Shown: piece by piece, positions 1 to 10,295 of the stretch
How the letters are laid out: every line of letters starts with the position of its first letter
Position numbering within the stretch: the first letter of the stretch is position 1
NCBI RefSeq assembly: GCF_001039355.2
Contig: NW_019773859.1
Span: forward strand, 590,742-653,285
Length of the DNA stretch: 62,544 nt
Direction of reading: 5' to 3'
Source: Lingula anatina
Lineage: Eukaryota > Brachiopoda > Lingulata > Lingulida > Lingulidae
Program-made: the position numbers and the translations under genes
Notes under the pieces: model-generated
The model's database searches: none
What the model saw: only the letters and a program-made list of their open reading frames with translations
What the model was told of the DNA's origin: nothing

Positions 1-45
1 ATTTTTTTTTTTTTTTGGGGGGTTCCCCCCCCCCCCCCCCCCCCC
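1..45. repeat. homopolymer runs at window edge
   Basis: T, G and C runs follow one another with almost no other base. This looks like low-quality sequence next to an assembly gap rather than biology. Confidence 0.7.
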
Positions 46-1031
46 AATACATTGCTGCACATGTGCAACCATTAGTTATTATATAGATGTATAGGCTAAG
101 CCCAACTTACTTAAATGAGAATGTGTTTTAGGGAATATTTACTGTATCTTGTGAGCCAAAAAAAGTAGGCCAGCTTTTCACAAAACAAGCAGCAATGTGG
201 TTAATTTAATTAGGACTGTTAGGAGTAATCTTTGTAACTTTTCCTTATGAATAGAATCAATAAAGGTATACATATATAGTATCAATAAAGAAATACATTG
301 ACAAACAGGATCAATAAAGGAATAATGATAATGAGTAGGGTGACTGGTAGATGTAGTTAATTTAAAGAGAAGAGGCACTTTTAATCAAGGCATCTTATAT
401 TAATCTGGGCAGCAGAATGCTAGGGGGCTCCCTTTAACTTATTAGATCTATAAGCTTGATTAATTTGTCTTTGTTGCAACAAATATTAAACAGTGGGTCT
501 TATTTGTCTGTAGTTTGTTACAGCTTAGTTCCTCATAAAAGGAACATGTTGAGCCACTAATATATTGAATCCTATACCTACCCTATGCCCTTTGAATTAT
601 GAGGATATATGTTATTAGTTGTCAATATCACTTGGTGTCAACCATGTGATAAACTCACATGCTACTGTGTTATCTTATTTCATTATTATTTATTTATTTG
701 ATAGTTAAATCATAGTGATTGTATATACAATTGCACTTGCAACAATCAAGAATTTGCAGTTTGCTCTGGATTTGCTAAATCATTTGTGTATACAGGTATC
801 CAGATGTTTTTATTTGAAATCTATATTCTCTGTTGTCTTTTTATTTATACAGGGCAACTGTTTTTATAACTGAATTTTGAGTACATTACTAGTTTTCACA
901 TATCTTTGTAACACCCACTTGGATATTTATCCAACTTTAAAGTTGTTTCTGTAGTAGTCAGTATCTGCACATTATAATGCACTAATATATATGGTATGAA
1001 AAAGTAAAATTTTATTTTGCTTATTTTACAG
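46..1031. other. no gene recognised; probable intron or upstream region
   Basis: AT-rich sequence with no long plus-strand ORF and no family match that I can see. It ends in a good 3' splice site (TTATTTTACAG) just before the first recognisable exon of the CXC-domain gene. The missing 5' exon of that gene may lie here as a very short exon, or before the window. Confidence 0.5.
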
Positions 1032-2015
1032 AACCATCCACCAGTTGTGCTCTTCCCAAAATACAAGGCCCATCTCCCAAGAAATTGAGATCAGTCTCAG
1101 GGTTTGGCATATCAAAGTCACCAGTGCTGCCAGCTATCTGCATTATTTGTAAAAAAAAGGATAGATACATCAAGGTACAAAATAAGAGAACAAGGGATAG
1201 ATTATCCATGGCAGAAACTCTTGATGGTGGTAAGCTTATATTTCTTTGGTCTCATTTCATAAATTAATATTAATTTAGTGGAAATGGTTATGATTGGCTG
1301 GAAAATCACTTTGTCGCATTTCGGAATGAAATAATGATTTTAGTGAGTTCTTTATTGATTGTGGTAGTTACACTGGTTATGAAACAATCCAATTTTAAAC
1401 ATTTTTGTTCAGGTGAATAAAGACTTAAGGAATAAATGTTCTGCTTTGCAGGGTCTTTAAGGGAAGTAGCAGAGAGAAAAAAAGATGAAAACATCTTGAT
1501 GCATATAAGGGACAAAGATTGTGTTGCAATTGGGGTCAGATACCACCACTCTTGCTATAAAGAATACATTCGTCCTGTAAAGGGGGATACGGCACAAGCA
1601 GTCACTGTGTATGTATTAATTATTTTTCCTGAATGTTTCATTTGTTTAAATATTAAACATAGTTTCTAACTTGACTAATCATACAGCTGAATGCAAGTAA
1701 ACTTGGGCCTTTGTATGTATTCTGAAAATAATTTACTGATATAAAAGTTCCTTTAAAACACTAATTGTTTGTTTCCATATGAATGAGAAACATGCTTTAA
1801 GGAAGTTAAATCTTTTACAATGTTACTGTTACATACTTCTTTATCTATATTTTCAGAGAAAGACAGCCATACACAAAGTCATACCAGCTCTTTTGCAAAG
1901 AAGTCGTGCAAGAAAAAATTATTGAAGGTCAGGAGGTGTTCAGGATGACAAAACTACTACAGTATTTTAAGAAATATGTCATGAAATATGAGTCTGCAGA
2001 TGCATCCACCTACAG
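1032..2015 (+). CDS. N-terminal exons of the CXC-domain gene: Cys/His module
   Basis: Exon 1032-1229 carries CIICKKKDRYIK. Exon 1452-1608 carries RDKDCVAIGVRYHHSCYKEY. Together they give a Cys-x2-Cys pair and a later Cys...His-x2-Cys set that could bind one zinc ion. Exon 1857-2015 is a basic, helix-prone stretch (KLLQYFKKYVMKYES). Phases are 1, 2 and 2 at the three exon ends, and each is completed by the next exon. These short exons would be missed by a single-ORF search, which would start the protein at the internal Met at 2292. Confidence 0.75.
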
Positions 2016-5000
2016 GTAAGTCAAATGTTATCACAATTAAAGTTGTCTCTTCTTTGGTTTTGATTCACTTGGGTGTTTTTATGGTTTTATATTAATTTAG
2101 GAAGTTTGTTAGTAAATATCACAAAATATGATTTAAAATAAGTGATAATTTTGTTGTGGAAGTGAAATGAGCATTAATGCAGACTGTTTGATATTAAAAT
2201 GAGGTATATTACTTTACTTTGCATTTTTTTGTAAGGTTAATTTCTTTATTTATTTTGCATTTTCAGAAGTAACCAGTTAAAAGCTCGTCTCATGAAAGAT
2301 TTTCCTCAGCTTTCATTTCACACGCCATTATCAAGGTCCAGTAGTACTTTGGTATATGTAGAGACCCTTGAAGTTGGAAGTATAGCAGAGAGATTACCAA
2401 GCTCAAGTGAAGCGATGACATCATCAGAAACTGACACAACCTCCAGTCCAGAGAGAAGACCCCCACGACATTTCAGTGGAGAAAACCTGAAAACTCTGTA
2501 TTCTGCAGGCCTAATTGTCAACAGTTGCTTAAAAGAGAAGCCTGGCATGGAGTGTGAGTGGCCTCCAACCTCTGAGAGTTTTGATGTTCAAAATGCTGCT
2601 GAAGTGGTACCTGTTGAGCTGTTTAATTTGCTGGCTTGGATTGTTGGTGCTACTCATGAAGCCACAATGGAAAGGGTTGATATCTCAGATGACGTAAATA
2701 CCAAGTTGCTTTCAATATGTCAAGACATTGTATACCTCACAGCAAGTGGTAGAAAGCAGACACCCAAGTCTCTTGCATTGGGGTTAACTGTCCGCCATTT
2801 AACTGGGTCATCAAGGCTTGTCACATTGTTGAACAAATTTGGACACTGTGTCTCCTCAAACACAGTCCTTGGACTGGAAACCAGTCTTGCACAACTTCAG
2901 CTTTCCTCTGGTTCTTCAATACCAACAGGATTTTCAAAGCAAGTGTCAACAATAATGGTGTGGGATAACATTGATTTTGGGGAAGAAACCTTAACTGGTG
3001 CTGGCACAACACATCACACAAATGGCATCATGATTCAAGCCTCGAAGTCTGCCTCAGTAACCGTCAGGGGATTAAAGATCAAGAAAAATCCTCGCTCTCT
3101 TAAGACACAGCCTGAAGCTCCATTTCAACAATATTATCTTCATCATAAACAAGGTCCCCAAAACATTGGACATGATGTTGACATTGCTGTTGACATGTAT
3201 AGGAGACAGGTCATGCCATCCTTGATTACAGATTTTGTGTACATTATCACAAAGTATGCAGAGAAAGAATCTGAGGTTTACAGATTGCCAGGGTGGACTG
3301 GCTTCAATAAGATGACTGGACAGGGACCAGCTCTTCCTCAATCTGCCATCCATTATCTACCAGTCATAGAGGCTTCTCCCAGTGACATGACCACAGTAAA
3401 TAGAATTTTGACAAAGTCAGTAGAGATGGCAGACCGACTAGAACTCCAACACATGGTCCTTGTTTTTGACCAGGCTATTTATGCAAAAGCCCAGCAGATT
3501 CGTTGGAAAGACGAACAACTTACTCAACGCCTAGTTATTCGACTTGGAGAATTCCATACCTGCATGGCCTTTTTAGGTATTCTGGGAAAGCGTTTCAGTG
3601 AAGGAGGTCTGCAGGATATTTTGATAGAATCTCAGGTTGTGGCTCAAGGGTCAATCAATGGTGTCATATCAGGCCATCATTACAACCGCAGCTTGCGTGT
3701 CCACAAGCTACTGTTTGAAGCTCTGCATCGTTTGCGCTTTCAATCTTTTTTAGATTCATTACCCGTTGATCAGATGCAGTTGTACCAGACACAGCTATTG
3801 AATTTTGCTGATTTATATCCAACTGACACTCATCTACTTGGTCAGTCTCCAGAAGTCTCATCCATGTTTCAGAGATACAACACATATATACAGGAAAGGA
3901 TGGAAAACCCAACCTTTGCCTTTTGGACATCATATCTTGATATGGTCCAACTGCTACTAGTGTTCTTAAGAGCAACAAGAGAATCCAACTGGTATCTTCA
4001 CCTGGCTGCCATACGTCTCATGTTACCATGGTATTTTGCCTATGACAGAGTAAACTATGCGCGCTATCTCCCTGTCTATTGGATGGAAATGTCTGCACTG
4101 CCAGAGACACATGGTGAATGTCACAGGGAACTCAGTGAAAAGGGGAGCTGGACAGTGCAACGTCAAGATGGAAATATGTTTGCCTCTATAGCCTGTGATC
4201 AAGCTATAGAACAGACTGTAAACAGGGACTCCAAGACAAAAGGTGGTGTTATTGGGAAAACTATTTCGCATGGTGCAGTGCAAAGGTGGATTCTCTCACA
4301 ACCTGAAAGATCAGCAATTGTCAGGGAATGTGAAAATTTGGCTGGATTGTCAGAAACTGTAGGAACCTCTAAAGATCTGGGTAAGAACCGAATGCAGGTG
4401 GATGAAGAGGCTGTTCACTCAATTATGTCCACGGTGCAGGATATGGTTAATCCATTTGACCAGATCCATGATGGGCTTATGTGTCTCTCATCAGGTGTTC
4501 TTGCATCTCAAAATGTCAAAACTGATATGTTAACAGCAGAAGAGAAAGGAGAAGCTGCAGCACAAGAATACATGAAAAGTCGATTAATTGAAAAGAGTGT
4601 GGATGTTTTCTTGCCCATTAAAGCCATGAAACTGAAAACCTTCGGCCATGACAAGAAAGTCAAGACAACTCGAACCAAGTCAGGAAAAGAAGTCATGCTG
4701 CAGCAGGACAGGAATTTGTTTGCAAGACTTCTTGTCATTGGGCAAACTAGAAACCTTGACCTACATGATATTTTATCATACTCTCTGGGCCCAACATCGT
4801 ACCCTCTATCCAGTAGTGATGGATCCCTAGCAAAGACAGCGAAATCTGCATTACTTGATGTGGTGGAAGCCAAGTCTGGCAAGTGCCTTGTGGAAGACTC
4901 AGTTCCAGCAGGAGGGGCCCTCCTCATAGATGGTATGGCACTTTTACAGGCTCTCCATTCTGTGCCAGACACTTTTAGTGGGCTAGCTGATCTAGTGCTT

Positions 5001-6209
5001 CAGCACCTTTTCACTCTTGCAAGACAACATTCCTGTACACGTGTTGATTTTGTCACTGATCTGTATCCAGTTGTCAGTATAAAGAATATGGAAAGGTCTA
5101 GAAGAGCTGAAGGTGGTGTTCAGGTGCTGAGGATATATGGTAAAGACCAGAAGACCCCAACTCAATGGAAAAAATTCCTTAGCAGTGGCGAAAACAAAGA
5201 GAATTTGATCCACTTTTTCTACAGTTCATGGAGTGAGGTTGACTTCAAGAATGCAGCCCTAGACCTGGATATTTATGTCACTCACGGTGAAGATTGTCAT
5301 TTATTGTCCATTGTGGACAAGAGATGCACAGTAGCAAAAGTAAATGAACTGTCCTGTGATCACGAAGAGGCAGACACACGGCTCTTGCTTCATGCTAAAC
5401 ATGCATCTGCTACGTACAGCACAATAGTCATTAAAAGCCCTGATACAGATGTAGCCATGATTGCACTCTGTCATCTGCCAATCATTACAGCAGATCTATT
5501 CTTCTGGACAGGTGTTAAAAACAAGACAAGAATCATAAATTTGCAAGTCGTAGAATCCGCACTTACACCAGCAACTTGTAAAGGCTTGCTTGGCCTGCAT
5601 GTGTTCACTGGATGTGATTCCACAAGTGCCTTTTTTGGAAAAGGAAAAAGAAAGGCTTTCGATATATATTATGGCAATAGTGACTACATACAAGCTTTCA
5701 GCTGTCTTGGAGCAGACTTTGAAGTCAAAGAAAGTACATCAAAAGTGCTGGAACGATTTGTTTGTGATCTGTACAACCAGAAGGAAGCTGGGGGTGTCAA
5801 TGAGGCCAGGTACAACATATTTTGCTTGTCGACCACCAGTGAGCAGAGTATGCCTCCTACCCTAGATGCTTTGAATTTGCATATAAATAGAGCAAATTAT
5901 CAAGCAAAAATACACAGATCTGCTACAATGCAGTGGATCAAACCACCACATCCCAATGGACATGGATGGGAAATGAGAAATAATGAACTTGAAGTCAAGT
6001 GGATGACACAGGACGCAGCCCCTGAAAGTGTTTTGCTTTCCATTAGTTGCAAGTGCAAGGCTTCTAAGTGTGAATCTAAAAGATGTTCATGTCGAGGATA
6101 TAAATTGGCATGTACCGATGTCTGTGGTTGCAAAAGGTGCACAAACAAACCTGAAAGGGAAAGGGTGGCTAGTGGATCAGAAGATGAAGATGACAGTGAC
6201 TCTGACTGA
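1032..6209 (+). CDS. large zinc-binding / FEN-like / CXC-domain protein, 5' partial
   Basis: Four exons, 1032-1229, 1452-1608, 1857-2015 and 2267-6209 (stop included), join through GT-AG introns with matching phases and give 1,484 residues. The last exon alone is an unbroken 3.9-kb reading frame. Order of parts: a CxxC...HxxC module in the first two exons; a conserved middle with LGEFHTCMAFLGILGKRF; a C-terminal region with EEADTR, SPDTDV and TGCDSTS; a nine-cysteine CXC domain; and an acidic Ser/Asp/Glu tail. I know this combination from uncharacterised multicopy proteins of marine invertebrates and fish. The CXC domain of tesmin/TSO1 proteins binds DNA; the nuclease-like reading of the acidic motifs is my inference. 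No start codon is assigned because the first visible exon opens in mid-frame. Cellular role unknown; it could be a domesticated or still mobile element gene. Confidence 0.8.
5352..5630 (+). other. FEN1/PIN-like acidic motif region in the CXC-domain protein
   Basis: Numbering from the Met at 2292: EEADTR at 1025-1030, SPDTDV at 1049-1054 and GCDST at 1107-1111. Spacing and surroundings (hydrophobic strand before DTD, LLGLHVFTGCD before the last Asp) recall the EAEA, DxD and GCDY blocks of flap-endonuclease-type enzymes, where these acidic residues hold metal ions. The resemblance is visible by eye only. The function is inference. Confidence 0.45.
6048..6143 (+). other. tesmin/TSO1-like CXC domain
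   Basis: Cysteines 1253, 1255, 1260, 1265, 1267, 1274, 1278, 1280 and 1283 (from Met 2292) follow the CxC-x4-C-x4-CxC-x6-C-x3-CxC-x2-C plan of one CRC/CXC repeat. Known members bind zinc and DNA. Here a single copy sits close to the C-terminus, followed by an acidic tail. Confidence 0.8.
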
Positions 6210-6236
6210 TATATAGTAAACTAAAAAAGCATTCCA

Positions 6237-6598
6237 AGAGCGCATACCTCTGCCAAGACAGCAGTTTTTATTATTATTGATTATTGATTGATTATTGCTC
6301 CAGATCACCACCAAAACTTATCATCTCTTCCTTGGCTCACTTCAGACAGTTCCTGAAAATTTCATCAAAATCGGTCCATAACTTTTGGAGTTATTTTAAA
6401 AATTGATTTTTGATCATTGATTATTGATTGATTATTGATGCAGATCACCACCAAAACTTATCATCTCTTCCTTGGCTCACTTCAGACAGTTCCTGAAAAT
6501 TTCATCAAAATCTGTCCACAACTTTTTGAGTTATGTTGGTGACAGACAAACAAACAAACGAACAAACAGACAGACAAACAGGAGTGAAAATCACAATA
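6237..6598 (+). mobile_element. short non-autonomous repeat (CCTCTGCCAAG family), internally duplicated
   Basis: Starts GAGCGCATACCTCTGCCAAG and ends in a (GACAAACA)n-like tract. A block of about 135 bases (ATTGATTGATTATTG...CAGATCACCACCAAAA...AATTTCATCAAAATC) is present twice in tandem, near 6281 and 6421. Related copies occur at 46698-46905 and, inverted, at 54530-54660. I recall this family as widespread in invertebrate genomes. It begins about 30 bases after the stop codon of the CXC-domain gene. Confidence 0.75.
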
Positions 6599-7105
6599 AT
6601 ATAATAATAATAATAAGTTTATTGAGCACTAAATGATATGACTACATTATTTACACAATATATATACTTATACAATGACATGTTTACATATGTAGTATGT
6701 TAAATTACACGTGTAAATGCTAATTATGCTATAAGATTAGTTAATTAAGCTATTCACAGCATTTAGTATTGATGTACTAAATTCAGGTGAACTATGTATT
6801 TTAACAGCAGTCTTTAAAAATTCTGCTATTACTTTGAGACTTTTTTCACAGGGTGGATTAAAGAGAATTGACAATATCTGATCACTGTCATCTAGACCCA
6901 CTACGCTGATTTTCAGTAGTTTATCATGCATTTGTTGCCTTTCAACAGTGTATCTTGTACATTATGTAAGGAAATGTTTTACATTCTCTTTGCAGTTGCA
7001 AGCTTTACATTTTCTCTCATCAAGATGAGTTTTAGGATTTTCTTTCTATTGCCAGGTTGTGGTCACTTAGTCTAATTTTTGCAAGTGTTTTGATATTTTA
7101 TGGGG
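6597..7105 (-). mobile_element. decayed LINE 3' end (reverse-transcriptase C-terminal region)
   Basis: Read on the minus strand, the region gives RLSDHNLAIERKS, then RKCKACNCKENVKHFLT, a stop, and CTRYTVERQQMHDKLL. This matches the C-terminal plan of many non-LTR polymerases: S-x-H-x-L-x-IE, C-x2-C, HFL-x2-C, Y-x3-R. At least one stop and one frameshift make it non-functional. On the same strand the element ends with AATAAA followed by a (TTA)n tail at 6597-6620, as many LINEs do. Confidence 0.6.
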
Positions 7106-8638
7106 AGACACTCATTTTGATGTAATTTTCACATTCATAAGATTTTTCATTTGTTTTGTATGTCCTTAATTTGTTTGAGATTGAGCTATTTAATTCCTGT
7201 CAGAAGAGTTTTTCAATTTTTATGTTCAATATTTCTACAAGGTTTTCTATTTTATATAATTTCTTTGGTGGGTTGTTATCTTCAGAGAAACCCCATCAAC
7301 AGTGAAAAGATTGGATAGATTATGTCCATGTGTTTCCCTTTGTATCTTGCTCAAGATTGTGCACCTGCTTTACAGTTCTATTATCTACTGGTAGTTGTTC
7401 CAGTCTAAGACTATATCTTTACACAAGTTAAGTTTTAGTTGAAATAATAGGTTAACTGCCGAGCTCAGCTCTACAAATGGTATTGCTAGCCTGCTTTCTT
7501 AGACCTAAAGTCCATTTGCAAAACTTTTTCAGATATGCACAAGAAATGTAGAAAGTTATAATTTCACAGGTGAAATAATTAAGTTGGAAAAAAATATTAT
7601 ATATATCATAGAAGCCTTGTTAAATGTGAGCTGTTATTTTTTTTATGTGCTGTTGTTTCTAGACAATGCTGCAATTAATTGCAATCATCAAACTTCTTTA
7701 AAATTGTACCTCTGCAATTTTAAGATAAACTTGAACATATACACTCAATTATTCTACCTAGTGAAGCACTTTGAAGCACAGTGAAGATGTTTTTGAAATA
7801 ATTTCTTGAGCACTTAATTGCCAGCTTCATAAACAGACAGTCCGCATCATACCTAGATTGTATAACTCTACACATGGATTTATACTATTTATCAGTGTAA
7901 AATATTGAGTCAAATAATTTTCAGTGATTATATGCGCTTTAATTCAATGTAACATTACTGAACATACATGTAAGTGATTATATGATCACTATATAGGGTA
8001 ATAGTGTGACCTGTGTGCGATTGTAGTAGAAGTGGTACAGTGCAGTCTACGGGCTATACTACATATACCTTCTTGCCGTGAATTCACGTCAACATTTAGC
8101 CAATTATATAAATACACGTATTCTCCAACTATTTAAATCTTTCGNATTGACCTTTGACCTACTTTTTATCATGAAGTGAACTCTGCTAATTTCTTTCTCT
8201 TTTAACTTCAAACTTGACAGAGATAGGTCCATAGTTACTCTTGAACTTGAATAGGAAGTCATATACTGGCAATTTACTGTGACCTTGAAATTGACCCTTG
8301 ACCTATCTTACAAAGAACTTAAATTTGATTGTACCATATATATTTTTTGCAATAGTTTAAAAATTCTTGTTGATTGCATTTTTACAGCTTGTCAAGCACA
8401 AAACTGGTGGCTGTGTCCCTTATTTTGTGTATGTGGGGGTCTATACGAATGCGCTTGCTCCAGCTGGTGGTACAATATTCGGAGGCAGTATCGCCTCTCT
8501 GATCCTCTAGTTTGATTTGTTTGGCTGGTGTCACTGAACCGTGAATAGGATGATCTTGGAATGTACTCACTGGCACAGTGGTGAACATATATGATTTTCT
8601 CATAAATTTTAAACATGCTTTCCAACTTTCTTTTCCAG
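7106..8638. other. no gene recognised; presumed GTF3C1 intron
   Basis: AT-rich, no convincing exon. A single N lies at 8145, with TGACCTTTGACCT-type repeat sequence around it (8150-8310). None of the conserved N-terminal TFIIIC220 segments is visible. The stretch ends in the 3' splice site CTTTCTTTTCCAG before 8639. Confidence 0.5.
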
Positions 8639-10295
8639 TATATAAAATCAGAGGAACGAAAAGCTGGAATCGCCACTGAAGTTGACAGAAGGACTGTTAA
8701 AAGACTTTTGGACCAGTTGGCAAAGGAAAGCAAAATCAAGCAATTGAAAACTGTTATAAAACATCTCGGCCGTGAAAAAGAGGTAAGTCTGTTTGTCTGT
8801 TCCAGGAAAATAACCTACTGAAAATTCTAAAGATTAAAGAAGCCTGCTACATCCTTTCTTTGCTAATCACCTTTCTACTGCTGGAAGTTTTTCATTTGTT
8901 TATTTGTGATTGGCTTTGTAATTTGTTTGGGAAATCATCTAACTGCTTACCGACAACCGTGTAAATTATCGATGATAGTTTGTCTAACTGAGGAGGATGT
9001 TTTTAGTGATTTCTCAACAAATTTTCACCTGAAAAATTTTTTTGTTGATAATACTTAAAATGTTGGTACAAAGGTTATGAAAGCATAAGTTACACAAAGT
9101 ACCTTTTTAATCATGATACTAATCTTGGGGTTTAATTTTGCTTTTGTGACTCGATTGCATATTTTCAGTATCACCTGATCATGACCCCTGAGCTCACAGC
9201 AGACGACCCCCTGGTGCGGAGTGTGATCAACAAAGCCAAGATGGTTCATCTTGCTGTGGGCAAGGACTCGGCCAAGGCTTCAATACGCGCACAGACTGTA
9301 CAGTCAAAATTGAAGGACTTGGAAAATAAGGTCAGGAGGATTAGGAGTAATTAAATTAATCTTTAAGTTTAACATATTCCATTGTTTTATTTTCAAAAGA
9401 TAAGCCTATTACTCATCACATTATTACAAACACATAGTATTGAAGCTTAATTTTGTTCCCAAGTTTGCTAATGGATTGATAATGGTTGTCCATAGGTGTC
9501 TTCCGGAAGTGTGAGAAAGTGGTTTCTTCCTGGTCCAGAAATGAATGAAAAAATTTTCTCTCTCTCTCAGTCTGTCTGTCTGTCTGTTTGTCCATCCAGC
9601 CATTTATCATTTCAACCTGAAATGGGATAATCTTCATGAAAAGTGTATCTCTTTTGATATCTGAATTTTAATTTTTTTAATATTTTTGTCTGTATTCAGA
9701 GTGGAGAAAAGGGGAAGGAAGCAGACGTCAAACAGTCCATTAAAAAGCTTAAGGTCCTTGCTGGGAAGCTAAAGCCAGGAGATTTGCAGTATGATGCAGT
9801 AAGTACAGTGGGCAACATTATCCACTGGTCAGAGCAACATTATCCACTGGTCAGAGCCAATCGGCCAGTAGATTTGGCATTGGACAATAGGAAAAAAAAA
9901 GAAAAAATGAGATTTGGTACTCAAAAAGAGCTTTTTGAATTAAAATTTTCTCAACAGTTTTAGTTATGGTATACCCTAGTTATTAGAGGAAAGTTGTGGA
10001 CTTTTAGAACACATGATATTGATGATAAACACTAGACAAAACGTCATTATCATACTCACCACTTCATTTATTATATTCATAAAATTAATTTTTTTGTTAT
10101 TATCAGAAAGCCACTAGATCTTATGGTCTTCAACCCAAGTTCAAAAAAGCCGAGATAGTCCATAAGCTACTGTGGTACCTTATATATGAATATAAAGGAA
10201 AAATTCCCGAGAAAGAAGCAAACGCTCCCGGAAATACATCACCTGTGCCTTCAACTTCAACTGAGGATTTGGAGGAGAATACAGTGTCAAAAGGA
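8639..10295 (+). CDS. GTF3C1: GTF3C1 exons a-d: winged-helix region
   Basis: Exons 8639-8782, 9169-9330, 9700-9798 and 10107-10295, all phase 0. The first gives a helix-turn-helix-like segment (DRRTVKRLLDQLAKE, then IKQLKTVIKHLG) equivalent to the human extended winged-helix segment. The second starts with TPELTADDPLVRSVI, matching human QNDPLVRSAI. The fourth has KKAEIVHKLLWYLIYEY, a strongly conserved block, then a Pro/Ser/Thr-rich linker. The first exon begins in mid-protein, so at least one upstream exon must exist. Confidence 0.9.

Noticed and set aside
4508-4972. 154-codon minus-strand ORF inside the CXC gene
   Set aside because: Shadow of the plus-strand exon; no family features.
2292-6209. 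Taking the CXC protein as a single-exon gene starting at Met 2292
   Set aside because: Three upstream exons join in phase and carry the conserved Cys/His module, so 2292 is internal.
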